From: Chaetomium olivaceum
Lineage: Eukaryota > Ascomycota > Sordariomycetes > Sordariales > Chaetomiaceae
Assembly: GCA_039881045.1 (NCBI GenBank)
Contig: JAYWVB010000018.1
Location: forward strand, 434,001-498,000
Direction of reading: 5' to 3'
DNA length: 64,000 nt
The stretch's first letter is position 1. Every line of letters starts with the position of its first letter. The notes beneath the pieces were generated by a model. That model saw only the letters and a program-made list of their open reading frames with translations. It was not told where the DNA came from and made no database searches. Made by a program: the position numbers and the translations under genes. This document shows, piece by piece, positions 17,014 to 27,230 of this stretch.

Positions 17014-18316
17014 TAGGCACCACCCCGTCAGACCAAAAGAGTCTGCCAGGTTTTTAGGAGTCTGGCTAGACCGGAAGCTCAACTGGAAAGCCCACCTTGC
17101 GGCGGTGGAGAGGAAGCTGAAGACCCAGAGCTACGCCCTGTCGAGGCTAGCGGCGACGACGTGGGGACTGGGGCTAGCTAAAGCGCAAGAAGTGTACACG
17201 AAGTGCATCCGGTCAGCGCTGGCCTACGGCGCATCGTCGTTTCACATCCCCACGGACGTAGGAGGCGAGCCGGTAAAGAAAGGCATCACCAAGGCCCTCG
17301 GGAAGGCCCAGAACAAAAGCTTGCGGATTGTGACGGGAGCCTTCAAGCACACTCCCATCCGCAACTTTGAGACGGAGGCGTGGGTGCCACCGTTGGACCT
17401 ATACCTCAACAAGCGACTTGCGGACTTTGAAACCAGGCTCCAGCGAACCGACTTGGACGACGGCCAGGGCGGCAAGAAGACCGCAGGGATCGTCGTTCTT
17501 ACCGCCTGTCGCAAGATACAGCAGAGACTCCGGGCGGGGGACGGCGGCAGGGGCCGGCCGCGAACAGTGGGACTGCGGGAGCCCACGGCAGTGGAGAACG
17601 CCGCAAGCACGATTGCGCGCTGGGCGGGGGGAGCTGTAGATACAAACAGGGTAGCGGAGGACGCCTGGAGAGCGAGGTGGCTAAAGGAACGGGACGGTAG
17701 AGCAATCACCAGACCGGCGGATGACTTTGACCATCAGCGAGAGACGCTATTCCGAGAGGAAACCCTAAGACGGCACGACGGTCTCACCAAGGCGAGGAGT
17801 TCTCTGCTGGTCCAGATCCGAACGCGGGCAATAGGCCTACGGGACTTTCTGTTTACACGAGGAGTCCCAGAGATCCTAACGCCCGCCTGCCAGTGCGGCG
17901 AAGGACGGGAGACTGCCGAGCACCTAGTAGTGTGGTGTTTGGCCCCACCGCTGACTCGAAGATGGGAGAGAGCTGGAATTCGAACGCGACGGGACTTTAC
18001 TCTGTTCTGCACGGTATTGATCCTGCAACAGCACGGCTCACGAGGAGGGTCCTGGGATGGCTGATGGACTCAGGAAGGCTGCCGATGTACAGTTTGGCTA
18101 GGAGGCTCGAGCTGGAAGCGGCGGCCTAACACGCCCCTCCTTCGGAGGCCGGGGGGGCTCCTCTCTTTGTATTCGCAGGCTCACACACGTGTACTTTCCT
18201 TGAAAATTGGTATGGGTTTTTCATCCGGCCTGTGAGGGCGCGGTTTTCCTGTACAGTAAATAGCTGAGGGTCCGGCACGCCTTAGGGCACAGCGGAGTAT
18301 GAATAATAATAATAAT
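17014..18316 (+). mobile_element. LINE-A (Tad-like), 1.3-kb 5'-truncated copy with target duplication
   Basis: This is a 3' fragment of a Tad-clade non-LTR retrotransposon: the end of ORF2, a GC-rich 3' UTR of about 180 bp with a CCTTCGGAGG hairpin, and a (AAT)n tail at 18301-18316. The direct repeat TATTAACTTAGTTA flanks it at 17000-17013 and 18316-18329. The final 365 bp match the minus-strand copy at 5446-5813, and a diverged third copy lies at 49039-49245. Confidence 0.95.
17048..18129 (+). pseudogene. LINE-A ORF2 C-terminal fragment with a frameshift
   Basis: The open part reads from RFLGVWLDRKLNWKAHLAAV (17048 on) through YTKCIRSALAYGASSFHIP to the C-terminal Cys/His knuckle CQCGEGRETAEHLVVWC. 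These are the region downstream of the reverse transcriptase and the ORF2 terminus of Tad-like LINEs. The reverse-transcriptase core and endonuclease are missing through 5' truncation. At about 17990-18000 the frame runs into an unrelated tail ending at 18064. The conserved C-terminus (DPATARLTRRVLGWLMDSGR, then LARRLELEAAA) continues in another frame to 18129. The same bases are present in the copy at 5446-5813, so the one-base shift predates both insertions. Confidence 0.85.
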
Positions 18317-18636
18317 ATTAACTTAGTTAACTATGGAAAATTGGTAGTTAAGTAAATTCCGTTTTTGTCGCAATCTGCGATTGTCATCCACGTGTCCTCG
18401 CAATTCGCTCGACCATCGCGAACATCGCCATTCCCGCCGTCTGCATGTCTGCCGCTTTCAATTCCGGGCTTTTATATGGAAGACGTGATAGTCGTTCCCG
18501 AGTACGAGGAGTCCACTCCCCAGCTCCCTGCAATGCCAGAGATGTAAAGTTCAAGGGGATCACTAACGTAAATATAACACGGTTCGTTTCGTGAGCCCAC
18601 CGAACAAATCCGTCGCAGGAGAGGTTATTCTTGCAG

Positions 18637-19057
18637 TCAGCTTCTCTCATCTTGCCCCCTGTCACTGCTTTCCACAGTAACTGTTTCTCTAGTTTTGGTA
18701 TTACACGGGCCGCTTGCAGTAGAATCAGACTCCTCCAGCTCATCGGGCGCTAGGGCGAGGTCCTCGACCGCTACATAACTCCGAACTGGCTGAAACTCCT
18801 CGGCTGAGGGGTTATATGGAAACATGGGAGGCGGCACCTGTACCTCTTAGCCAGACTGCATGGTGTTGAGAGAAGAAATTCCAATAACTGATAGTTACCA
18901 GATGTCGAAGCATTATGTTGTTCTGCATCTCATTGTGCAGCAGAGTGGAGAGTAGATCCAGTCTCTTTTCGAGCGAGGAACAATAATGCTCGAGTGTAAT
19001 CCTCCTTTCCATCTCCTGGACGAGGAGCTGTTCAATCAGTGCGCTACGGTCGGTCAT
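18637..19057 (-). CDS. Hypothetical coiled-coil protein, two exons
   Basis: Exon 1 (19057-18899) encodes MTDRSALIEQLLVQEMERRI and an amphipathic helix (SSLEKRLDLLSTLLHNEMQN). Exon 2 (18837-18637) starts VPPPMFPYNPSAEEFQ and ends in an acidic, Ser/Thr-rich tail (DELEESDSTASG). The 61-bp intron has a GTAACT donor and a TACAG acceptor and is phase 0, giving 119 residues. Without splicing the first frame runs 28 further residues into a stop. No domain is recognised. The size and helix-plus-disordered-tail layout match the neighbours at 14425 and 20670. Confidence 0.5.
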
Positions 19058-20669
19058 TATGATGGTTCGGCGTTGGGGAATGTCGTGTTGGGCTTGCTCG
19101 GGCGTGTCAGATGGATGTCAAGGGCGCCGACACGAGTTCTTTTCCCCGACCGCCCTTTATATCAACCCATATTCAGACGTTTAATTCTCATTTCTCTTTT
19201 TGACGTTTTGGCTTCATGCTATCCCAGCGGCTGCTAATTATAGTTCCTAATGAATGACATACCCCTGACAAGGTTGGATACAGCGCTTAGTGAATGACGA
19301 CAAAATGACGGCGGCTAAAACGACAGGGGGCAGTATGAATGTATGAAACGCCTCAATTAGGGCAGTTAAAGTACTTATATGTTACGCATAGTTAAAGCAA
19401 GTATTAAGCTTGTTGTAACATTCCTACGGACAGTCTTTCTTGTACCCACTCTAACAGACTCTATCCAGCGCCATTCTACATAGCGATCCAATTCAACCCT
19501 TGTAGAAGTGCCGAGATATTTCGGTAACGTTATTCCATCCTCGAGCACACTTGCGGTGGGTCAATTGCAGTTTTACCAATGACCATACCTGTCAAGGAGG
19601 AAGTAACGGGAGGGGGCGAGACGGTGGAGGTCATAACCGAGGAGAAGAGCCCTCCAGAATCCGAGACCGAGGAGAGGAGCAACGAAGCCGAGGTCGGCGC
19701 TAAAGTAAACGTAGTTGACGAGGATGTAGATGACGCTGTGGTACCTGAAGCGGAGAAAGTAGTAGGCACAATGATCAACGAGAGCGTGTCGGTCCATGTG
19801 GTGGGGAAGGTTGAGGTGGTGGGGGAGTCAGTGTGCGTGCTCGTCCCCGCCCCTGCTCTCACTGTACTTGCAGTCTCTGGCGCGTTTGGTGGTGCGATGA
19901 AGCAGCGAGCTTCGCCGTTCTGCCAGTGCGACGCGCTGTTTGGCTGATTGGTTCCACCAACTATGGTAGCTTGAAAGCACGACTGGGCCGGCTGACCGAG
20001 ACATTCCCTGCTTTGAGTCAGTATGCAAGGGTATTAATCTAAAGCGAAGTCGTACCAAGAGATGATTGCATTCCCGTTTGGCACCTGCAAAGGAATCGTC
20101 ATCTCAAGGATGGTTGTTTGTGGGCAACCACGACTTTCGAAAAAAAAGGTGATGTCTGGGAACTCATCATCTGTGAACAGCAGAGTCGCCTCGCACGCGC
20201 CCTCGGTGTCGATCCTTGCAGCGCGTTAATTACGCGCCGGTGGCGAGAGGGGGTGTTTCCATCACTTACTGAGCGCTTACTAGGGAACCCGCCGAGAGCT
20301 GGACAGGCGGTTCAAGGAGACACAAACTATTCATAGCAGCGGCCAGCGCTACGAATAAAAAAATGATTGGCCACATGCTAACAATGTCGTTCGAGTTGCA
20401 CTTTGTGATTGGGGGTTTGTCTGTGTAGATTGCTTGCATCGACTCAGTACTTGTACTTCATATTTTATCTTGCTACTGGAAAAACGGATATAGAAACTTG
20501 ATAACGTCTAAAAGAAGTCTGTTTGAACGATTCTCGACTTTATCGTCAATGACTGGGTATACCGAGGTCCTTTAGAGCCGCTCGAGAGAAAACCGAGCCA
20601 GCAAACTAAGCCAGCAGACCGAGCCAGCGCCAGCGAACCGAGCCAGAGCCACCCTAAAGTATCACGACC
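19058..20669. other. Spacer with weak frames and one dispersed repeat
   Basis: A Ser/Thr-rich minus frame (19530-19862) and the Val/Glu-rich plus frame over it (19579-19947) mirror each other, so at most one is real and neither has a clear signal. A dispersed repeat lies at 20270-20385. The rest holds nothing I can name. Confidence 0.4.
20270..20385 (+). repeat. Dispersed repeat, copy 1
   Basis: This is similar to 27849-27957 over about 110 bp. Shared landmarks in order are GCGCTTA, GGCGG, GAGG/GAGA, ACTATTCATAGCAGC, AGCGCTAC and GATTGGCCACAT. There is no coding potential and no TIR was found. Confidence 0.6.
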
Positions 20670-21109
20670 ATGGAGCAGCTGAACATGTTTGACCTGGACG
20701 ATTATATCATCCCAAACCAAACCCAACCTGCTCAGCAGCCCATTCAGCAATCTACCCGTATGCCTGTCCCAGCGATGGACTACGGCTGTCCACATTGCAA
20801 GAGGTAAGATCCTCATCACAATTAAGAGGATGTACTAAGATAGGTAGAAGCCTCGAGAGTCTTAAGCTCCAAATCGAAACTCTAATGCTCGAAATCCTCC
20901 GCACATCCAGATTGGAGCGTCGCATGGATCGTCTGGACAAAGATCAAGATAGAGATACTCGACTAGAGGCGGTTGAGAAAGGTGTTGCTAGACTCTCTGA
21001 GGTCTGTGTAAAGGTTCTCGAGTCGACGAGTAGTCTGGCAGGCGATCTGAAGAACTTCTCACTCGATATCGGCGAACACCTGAAGGAAGCGGCACAGTTT
21101 AGATCATAG
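20670..21109 (+). CDS. Hypothetical coiled-coil protein with CPHC motif, two exons
   Basis: Exon 1 (20670-20803) encodes MEQLNMFDLDDYIIPNQTQP, a Gln-rich stretch and a terminal YGCPHCKR. The 44-bp intron (20804-20847) has a GTAAGA donor, a TACTAAG branch site and a GGTAG acceptor. Exon 2 (20848-21109) is almost entirely coiled coil (LERRMDRLDKDQDRDTRLEA, then EKGVARLSEVCVKVLES). The total is 131 residues with the frame kept. The start context CGACCATGG is good. The function is unknown. The helix pattern resembles that of 29010-29465 (KQERLERGQEAAKASVAKLS). Confidence 0.6.
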
Positions 21110-21579
21110 AGAGTATCGTATAGCGTACTACAGTGAGTTCATAGTCGAAAACCACCACTTTCGTAGTTCAACAAGAGGTACTGTCCAGCCGTCTGTCGAG
21201 AAAGCGCCTTCACCCTTTTAGGGCTGAAGTTTGACATTGTCACGAATTGCGCATTCCATTATGTCAGCTGTTGCTTTCTACTCGAAGGAGCATGTGCGGT
21301 GTGGAGGGAAATGACAGGGTCAGGCTAGCAGGCCAAATAAGCGCCTGATCTCGCACCCCTGCGCCGCTGCCCGCCCGCATAAGCGCGCGGTTGCAGACTT
21401 GCAGAACGCGTGGGAGATTCTAAGATATAAGTCCCTAATATCCCATAACCATTGCTGCATTCCTAAGTCCGACGATCACTTTCTGTACAACCGGCTAACT
21501 TGTGGTTCTCTTTACTTACACTATTTCCGCTTACTTATCACCTTCTTGCAAAAAGCCTTTGTCGAGGCACTCTTCCACC

Positions 21580-22218
21580 ATGCCCGCTTGCAGCAACGCA
21601 GAACTGCCGCGTAAGGTATGGGCCGTGAGAACACAAGGCGCCCAGAAGAAGTTCCACGAAATACATTGGATCTTCAATGTGGTGACAGCAGTGGTGATTC
21701 TCAAGAACGGAATTCTTGATGTGTATGAGTCCAAGCCCGGTTTCCTCAAGACGCTGCCGAAGGCGGCAACCATCAACAGAAACGATCCTAGTGACTTCTT
21801 CACTGTCGAAGACGTGTCTCAAGGGCCCCGTCGACACAAGGATCTGAACAGAGCCTGGAAAGGGCGAACACACAACGCCATGAAGAAGGTCCATGAAATT
21901 CACGTAAAGTTTGGTGCACAGACAGCTGGGTTGATCTTAAACACGAAGGGCGAGCTCATGGTATATGAGTCTCACTCCGGTTTTGCCACCTTGCCCGATG
22001 GATTCCAAACACTTCATCGGATCCCCAAGGCACGATTTACAAAGTCTCGGGACCACCGTGAACCTACCGACGCCGAAGCACGTCAAGCGTCAAGTCAGGA
22101 ACCGGATTTACTGGACATGTCAATTCTAGATAAACCTGCAAATGGGGGTCTGTCACAGTTGAGGCCGCAAAGAGGATCTTCAGGATTTTTACGATTGGGA
22201 GAGTATTTCAAAATCTAA
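21580..22218 (+). CDS. Protein with two tandem MADS-box-like (SRF-type) domains
   Basis: The frame is open from 21502, but the Met at 21580 has a strong context (CCACCATGCCC), giving 212 residues. Two copies of one module are visible: residues 22-58 (AQKKFHEIHWIFNVVTAVVI, LDVYESKPGF) and 99-135 (NAMKKVHEIHVKFGAQTAGL, LMVYESHSGF). Each follows the MADS pattern KKAxEIxxLxxAxVALIIxxxGxLxxYES. In MADS proteins this part gives DNA contact by the first helix and dimerisation by the strands. The strongly basic N-terminal RGRxKIxI motif is weak here, so DNA binding is uncertain. A transcription-factor-like role is inferred. Residues 150-212 look disordered. Confidence 0.6.
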   Translation: MPACSNAELPRKVWAVRTQGAQKKFHEIHWIFNVVTAVVILKNGILDVYESKPGFLKTLPKAATINRNDPSDFFTVEDVSQGPRRHKDLNRAWKGRTHNAMKKVHEIHVKFGAQTAGLILNTKGELMVYESHSGFATLPDGFQTLHRIPKARFTKSRDHREPTDAEARQASSQEPDLLDMSILDKPANGGLSQLRPQRGSSGFLRLGEYFKI

Positions 22219-22831
22219 AGACTGTTAAGGGAAGGCTGGCTTTCATAGTACTGCAATATAATTGAAGACGGAATCACGAATCAACTAGCTGCATTTTTCT
22301 TTTCGTAACTGTATACTTCTAAAACAGCATGCGTGGTGTTCTTTATGGAATCTATTGATAATTTCCCTGTTTTGTGATCTCAACGTTTACAGGTTGGCAA
22401 TGACCAGCTGCCCGTTAGGGACGATGGCGCTAGGGGTACTAGTCGTTTGAGCGAGTCCACTCACACTAAATTTGCCGCCACCCTCCTCTTACTCGTACAA
22501 CTGGCGTGTACATAGAGCATGTGACTTTCAGCGGTAGGGTATTAATACAGCTCCTCCCACCTCCAAAATCTTGAGTTCTTTAAACTCTATCACCATATCC
22601 TCCATTTGGTTTATTATTTTCCATTTTCTTTTTGCTGTCCTGAGCCCGTGAGCCCATCCAGGCTGCTGAGAAGTCACCTGTGATCGTGTGGATTGCCTCG
22701 TCTGGGACACCCGGAGGTATTGAAGCGTCGTGAGCAAACGACATCAGCGCGAGGAAGAGACGTGGGTTCTAAACAACACCCTATACACATATTCGCATCC
22801 TGGCTGTTGAAAGGCCACCGGATCGTGTGGA

Positions 22832-24707
22832 ATGCCTCGTCCATTGCGAGAAAACGACCCACTGGTAAAGACGGAGCATCGACAATGCAATACCGGCATA
22901 ATGACCACCAAAGGTGCCCGATTCTCGCAGCCCTCCTCACCGCCAGACATTGGCACCTATTGGGGCACAGTCCTTGCCCAAACCGATGAATACCCCCGGG
23001 GTTGCTTTGTTGCAGTCGGCTTCGATATGTGGGTGGTGTGGTCGCAAATAATTACTGCGCTGAGACGGACCGCCAACACCATATCTGCGAAGATATTCGT
23101 CCCTGACTACGATTTCCACGGATCTCCATCATTCAAAAGCACAACACCAAACTACGGTGAGGAAGTGGTCCAACATTGCAATAGGTCACTATCTCATGTA
23201 CGGAATAGTCTCGGTTACTTTGGGTGATCAGACCACCTCGTACATTGTCTCCACGGCGCGGTGGCATCCTCAACTGGATGAACAACAACTGAACCCTTGG
23301 TTCGATGTTGCGAACTTTGTTCCCATCTGCCCAGAATCGCCACCACGGCCTTTTCGGTTCACATCTCTTCCCATCGAACTCGCACAGCGTATCGCCTCGT
23401 TGTTGCCTCGCGAATCGGCCGCTGCCCTCTCAGTAACCAGCAGGGCTATGCATCTTCTTGTACCCCCACAACTCTTCCGCGACCTGAGCATTTCCGAGCG
23501 CTGGAAATTGATGCTGCTTCTGGAGCGAGATTCAGAGATCCTGGTTGCCTGTCAGGCATGCTTGAAGCTACACAGTCCGTTCCAGCGCCGAGATGCCTCT
23601 TGTCTGAGACAATGGCAAGTCCTCCTCCCGGTTGGTGTTACTCCAACTCTCTGCCGACTACTTGCAAAACGTTATATTCGTGGAACGGATTACTCAGATT
23701 TCCTATGCATAGCAGGGCAGACCAAAACCCATACGTCACCCGACTTCAAGGCCGTCAGCCATTCTACTTTACGTATGATCGATGGCAATCTGTTCGTCCG
23801 CATAGAGACGCACATTGCTCCTTTGACCGCCAAAGGCGAGCTCACTGGCTACTGCGCCTATCTATTCAACTGTGTCGCGGACGGCCGCGGCTGTCAAATT
23901 TGCCCTCACGTCAGGTGGTCGCACCTGGGTGTCGACTTTTCTTCCAACACCGACTCCGAAGCTGATCGGTACTCAAGCCTTTCGGCACTCTACCTTGGTC
24001 GCCAGCTACCGAACAAGAGCTACCTCCGAGACCAGGTGTTTGGGAAGGACCCTCTCAAGGATAAGCTGTATGAGCTGGACCACAGAGCACAGAATCTGGT
24101 CTCTGACGGCGATCTGTTTACCAGCTGCGGCGGTTTCTGTCGTCGGGGAGACAGTCCTTGGTCTGGCGTCCATACGCGTCAGTGCTACAGCTCAAGTCCC
24201 GTTGCACGGAACGTCCTGGACAGGTCTCTCAGACCAACGCTTATCTGCGCCTTGTTCCACCATCAACCTTGTACAGAACCGGAATGCAGCAGACTACCGG
24301 GTCGGTTCAAGGTCAACCAGGTACGGGCGTGCGAGATTTGCGCCACAGACATGTGCGTCGGGGCCCAAGATGTTCCAGACGCCGGCCGTGTCATCTCCTT
24401 AACGACGTGGAAGAAGCTTGGTGGTGTTTACGCTGGCCAGTGGACAAACTGGTACCCGCACAGCGCCGATGTGGGGACATTCACGAGAGACTTTGTTGTG
24501 GCTTCTCAGCTCGGTCAGATCACCCGCGATCTGAGCAAAGGGACAGCGATATATGCAGAGTTTGAGAATCAGCCTTTGACTGGAGAAATTGCCAATTATA
24601 CCAGCAAGATAACTGACCGCATCGTTGCTTCATTCTCAGGGTCATATGAAGCACAGAAACCAAACTGGTCAGGGGAGTTTTCGGCCTTATATCTCGATGT
24701 AGTTTAA
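22832..24707 (+). CDS. F-box protein, two exons
   Basis: Exon 1 (22832-23156) starts MPRPLRENDPLVKTEHRQCN. The 52-bp intron 23157-23208 has a GTGAGG donor and an AATAG acceptor, phase 1. Exon 2 runs to 24707, for a total of 607 residues. An F-box lies early in exon 2 (FRFTSLPIELAQRIASLLPR, then ALSVTSRAMHLLV). The C-terminal half has Cys pairs typical of fungal F-box proteins (CQICPHVRW, SCGGFCRRGD, CEICATDMC), suggesting zinc binding. The F-box would link the protein to Skp1 in an SCF ubiquitin ligase; the substrate is unknown. The splice choice is mine: it removes an early stop and joins two frames exactly. Confidence 0.7.
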
Positions 24708-26622
24708 GCTATAAAAGTTTAAGTTTTGTAGCATTCAAGTCTCAACCGTACATTACAAGTGACTGGAAGGAACGTTTGACCAATCCGACATATTTGGTGA
24801 CAGCTCAGTATACCGGTCTTGGGAGGGATTTTACGCGGATAATTAACTACCTACCTACCCTAACCATGCGATTCTGTTCTCAAAACGCAGCAACTCGTCA
24901 GGGACTGCACGATGAATGGATTCATCATGCCTGATGGTGTTACAAGTGCTCTTGTATGCTCCAGACAAGAAATCTCAAAAGCCTACGCACCTGGCGCTCA
25001 TACGCCTCAATCAGTCCAGGACGCAAATTCCCCTCGCACATTTCATGTCTCCCATAGCCCACCAACTCAATGCGATCCTGTCGCCTTCCGAGGCATTGAC
25101 GATTGACGGTTTCCTGCGTAGAGCTTGTTTTTTTGTGCTGGCTTTGGGTTGCATCATCCTCATTGAGCCGTCCTTAAGCCTGACTTTGACCTGTTACGGT
25201 TGGGGTAGGGACAGAGGAGCCCAGTTCACGGCTGCACAACCAGAATCTCGGCCGACGCCCAGAATGAGTTGCTTTACCTTAAGTAGAAAGACGAACGTAG
25301 GATCGATATCCCCGGAGTATTACTCTGCAAACACGTTGCTCAGACTGATCATGCGTGAGGTTGCTGTCAGTTGTGCTCGCCGGAGACTCGGTGGAGCTGT
25401 AAGCCAGCAGGCCAATCAATATTCCACAAAGTGGACTCACTCAGGCATGAACCTCCAGTACCTGAGTCCGATTCAGCGCGCTCTGACCATTCATTCTGAC
25501 AGGGTCCGCCGCCCACATCACGCCGACATTCAGCCAGCTTAGCCAAACAGCCAAGATCGTCACCTTTCCCGCCACAAAGATTTACTACGTGGTGGCGGCT
25601 AATCTTAATTTCATAGTCTTAGGGCAGCTGTTGAGGAGAAACGGACGTCCTTAATCTATCTACCTACGCACGGGCGCCTGCATCGTCTCTTGGATTGTAC
25701 AACTTCTCTATCTCTCCTAACGTTTGTTAGCGGCCGTCGGTTGTAGTCACGTCACTCTCATCCCAGTTCCTGTACTGCCAGCTCCTTCAGTCTGGCCTTG
25801 ACGAAATCCGCAATCATGCGGACGGGTTACCCCCTAGTGGTAGCAGTCCTCCGCATTCCTTCGTTTAACCGGGTTTTTCAACTCGGAAAGAAACAACTCG
25901 AATCCAGCGCAGAATGTCGGCAAAAAAAAGAAATGAATCTGAAGCATGGCTGTGATGATGTTGGAAGAGCACCGCGGGAGGCACGGGAAAGGTGCGCGCA
26001 TGGGAGCCCGCGTTTGCTGGTCGGAAACTACAGTTGCTTCCTCCGCAACCATCAACCGGAATACCACCACCGGTTCTATCCAGTTTGCCCGCATCCCTCC
26101 GATAGTTTGTGGCTGGGGGGAACCGAGAAAAAAAGGATGGCTTTCGCATCTGATTGGTGAGAGTGGATGGTGGTATTGCTGCATGATGCAGACAATCCGG
26201 ATCGGGGACCCGACCAGCCTCTGATTGGCAGACACGGAAAGGGTCCGCAATACGCTGTGCAGCACGTGCATCCGCTTATCACCAACGACACTCGAATCAC
26301 GGGGCCGCCAATCAGGGATGGCTTCTACAAAAGGCAAGAAAAGGAGGGTGAGTTGGTCAGAAAATAGGCAACCCTTTGACGAGCAAAACCGCTCCTTCGC
26401 AGGGGTTAGTGGCCCGGTAACAGCCCGGTGGTCCAGAAACCGCAGCCCAAATGTCGGACCAGCAGATCTGGCCTTGAATACCTAGGCTTGGATATTTTTG
26501 AATTTTCTGTCCGCCCCCATGAGTCTTGCTGATAACAGGATCCAACTTCAGATCTTGGAAATTGTCTCAATTCCGGGATTTAGGCATGTAGTCAGCATTT
26601 AGGTAAGTACATAGCCCAATCC
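24708..26622. other. Spacer with unsupported frames
   Basis: The plus frame 24916-25542 has one hydrophobic segment but overlaps the old repeat shared with 11700-11800 and is not trusted. Frames around 25834-26337 exist on both strands without recognisable motifs. A lone GGTTACCCCCTAGTGGTAGC at about 25824 echoes the palindromic array at 1550-2400. Confidence 0.4.
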
Positions 26623-27230
26623 CTACGCTTTAGCGTTGTACTGTTGCTTCAACTCCTCTGACACATTGGCCCCGTCCTCCCAAGTAGGGTGCTCATAGCC
26701 CACCCACTCGAAGGTACTCAAGAATGTACCCCCGCCCGCAGCGGCGCACACGAGTTCCTTGGATACTGTGAACCAGGTACTGGCTGCTAGGACCAAAGTG
26801 GCCGCGCGAATCTGAATACTGGAATCTCGTCCGCCTCGTTGCCGAGATTGCTTGCAGAGTCTGCCACCACGTTGCCAGAATGCTAGCAGCAATGGCTTGC
26901 AAACGGCGTGTAGCATGGACTCGGGCTCCCACGAGAGTGTTTTGCGTTCCTCATTGGGGCCGCTAGCCCATTCGGTGAGAATGATAATTCTCTCGAGTTC
27001 ATCCGATGGTAGCGCTGTCGAACCTCCACGCACAGCCTGCGGACCTGCCTGCTTTGGGTGTTGCTCTGCATCATTGTGAAGGATGTTCTGTGTGGCAGCG
27101 GTGTCTTTGGGAGCTGAGCTGGAAGAGGAGAGGGGTAAGAGATTGCGGGAAGCCTCAGAAACGAGAGAAGAGCCGCATCATCGTCCAGGGGAAAGGTGGC
27201 GCCGTTCATGCTGAGCAAAGCCGCTTCCAT
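26623..27230 (-). pseudogene. Chromodomain-like gene remnant, frame-broken
   Basis: The 27033-26623 frame holds two chromodomain-like C-terminal halves: IIILTEWASGP-KTLSWEPESMLHAV and, near its end, FEWVGYEHPTWEDGANVSEE followed by LKQQYN. The expected preceding strand of the second (ILEYL) lies in another frame at 26727-26750, so a frameshift splits that domain. A possible N-terminal frame starts at 27230 (MEAALLSMNGATFPLDDDAA). Chromodomains bind methylated histone tails and also occur in LTR-retrotransposon integrases; no integrase or RNase H motif is seen beside this one. Unrecognised introns are the main alternative to decay. Confidence 0.4.

Noticed and set aside
19530..19947. Ser/Thr-rich secreted protein (minus) or Val/Glu-rich protein (plus)
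   Set aside because: The two frames are low-complexity mirrors of each other; neither has a signal peptide or supporting neighbour.
24916..25542. 208-residue hypothetical protein
   Set aside because: It overlaps sequence similar to a non-coding spacer at 11.7 kb and has no recognisable domain.
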